A DNA stretch of 6,385 bases from Ktedonobacter racemifer (GTDB taxonomy: Bacteria; Chloroflexota; DTOL01; JACQYG01). Below the pieces are notes generated by a model. The model had not been told where the DNA came from, ran no database searches, and saw only the letters and a program-made list of their open reading frames with translations. Positions 6,337 to 6,385 of the stretch are shown here, piece by piece (position 1 is the first letter of the stretch; the number at the start of each line of letters is the position of its first letter). The translations under genes were made by a program, and so were the position numbers. The stretch is from positions 4,579-10,963 of the forward strand of contig DYIS01000061.1 of NCBI GenBank assembly GCA_020723545.1. Reading direction: 5' to 3'.

Positions 6337-6385
6337 GTGCGCCGGTCAAAACCGGCAAGGTGTCATAGGTGTAAGTCCTAAACAG
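6337..6385 (+). mobile_element. Probable 5' end of a group II intron (cut by window edge)
   Basis: The sequence from 6337 begins GTGCG, the conserved 5' end of group II introns (GUGYG). It continues into a perfect 6-bp hairpin at 6341-6356 (GCCGGT, loop CAAA, ACCGGC). A further small stem follows at about 6365-6379 (TAGG, loop, CCTA), with the AGGTGTAAGTCCT pattern that I associate with domain I near the start of bacterial group II introns. The reverse transcriptase/maturase gene and the catalytic domains V and VI would lie right of the window and cannot be seen. A cobalamin riboswitch was considered because GGTGTAAGTCC resembles part of its core, but its usual GGGAA element is absent before it and the rest is out of view. 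The call rests on about 50 bases. Confidence 0.5.

Noticed and set aside
6341..6356. The perfect GCCGGT/ACCGGC hairpin as an intrinsic terminator
   Set aside because: No T-tract follows. It directly follows a GTGCG motif and is better explained as part of an intron or another structured RNA.

Overview
The window is a compact, GC-rich (roughly two-thirds G+C) stretch of bacterial DNA. Almost all of it is one plus-strand gene cluster for an ABC-2 type exporter. The layout is: a TetR-family regulator cut by the left edge (1-623), one ABC-2 permease (620-1744), two separate ATPase genes (1769-2752 and 2749-3714), a HlyD-type adaptor gene broken by a one-base frameshift (3716-4947), and a second, intact adaptor of almost the same length (4981-6210). 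Gene ends overlap by 4 bases (ATGA) or are separated by 1 to 33 bases, and most starts have a clear Shine-Dalgarno sequence. No internal promoter or terminator is evident, so this looks like one polycistronic operon whose promoter lies left of the window.

The gene content matches, in a rearranged form, the enterobacterial cecR-ybhG-ybhF-ybhS-ybhR drug-efflux type of locus. In YbhF the two ATPase domains are fused; here they are two genes. Their motifs divide neatly. ATPase 1 keeps a good signature motif but has a damaged Walker A, Q-loop and H-loop. ATPase 2 has intact Walker A, Q-loop and H-loop but a divergent signature. This is the pattern expected of an obligate heterodimer with one working and one degenerate ATP site. 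The permease would form the membrane channel, the ATPase pair would drive it, the adaptors would extend it outward, and the TetR protein would probably repress the operon until an effector binds.

The last 175 bases (6211-6385) hold no gene. They contain a 25-bp imperfect stem-loop built from three 8-base units per arm, which resembles dispersed repeats of environmental bacteria. At the right edge, the sequence looks like the 5' end of a group II intron (GTGCG start followed by a perfect 6-bp hairpin), cut off by the window.

The organism cannot be named from this window. The base composition, the operon type and the stem-loop fit an environmental bacterium such as a Chloroflexota (Anaerolineae-like) or deltaproteobacterial lineage, but that is only a guess.
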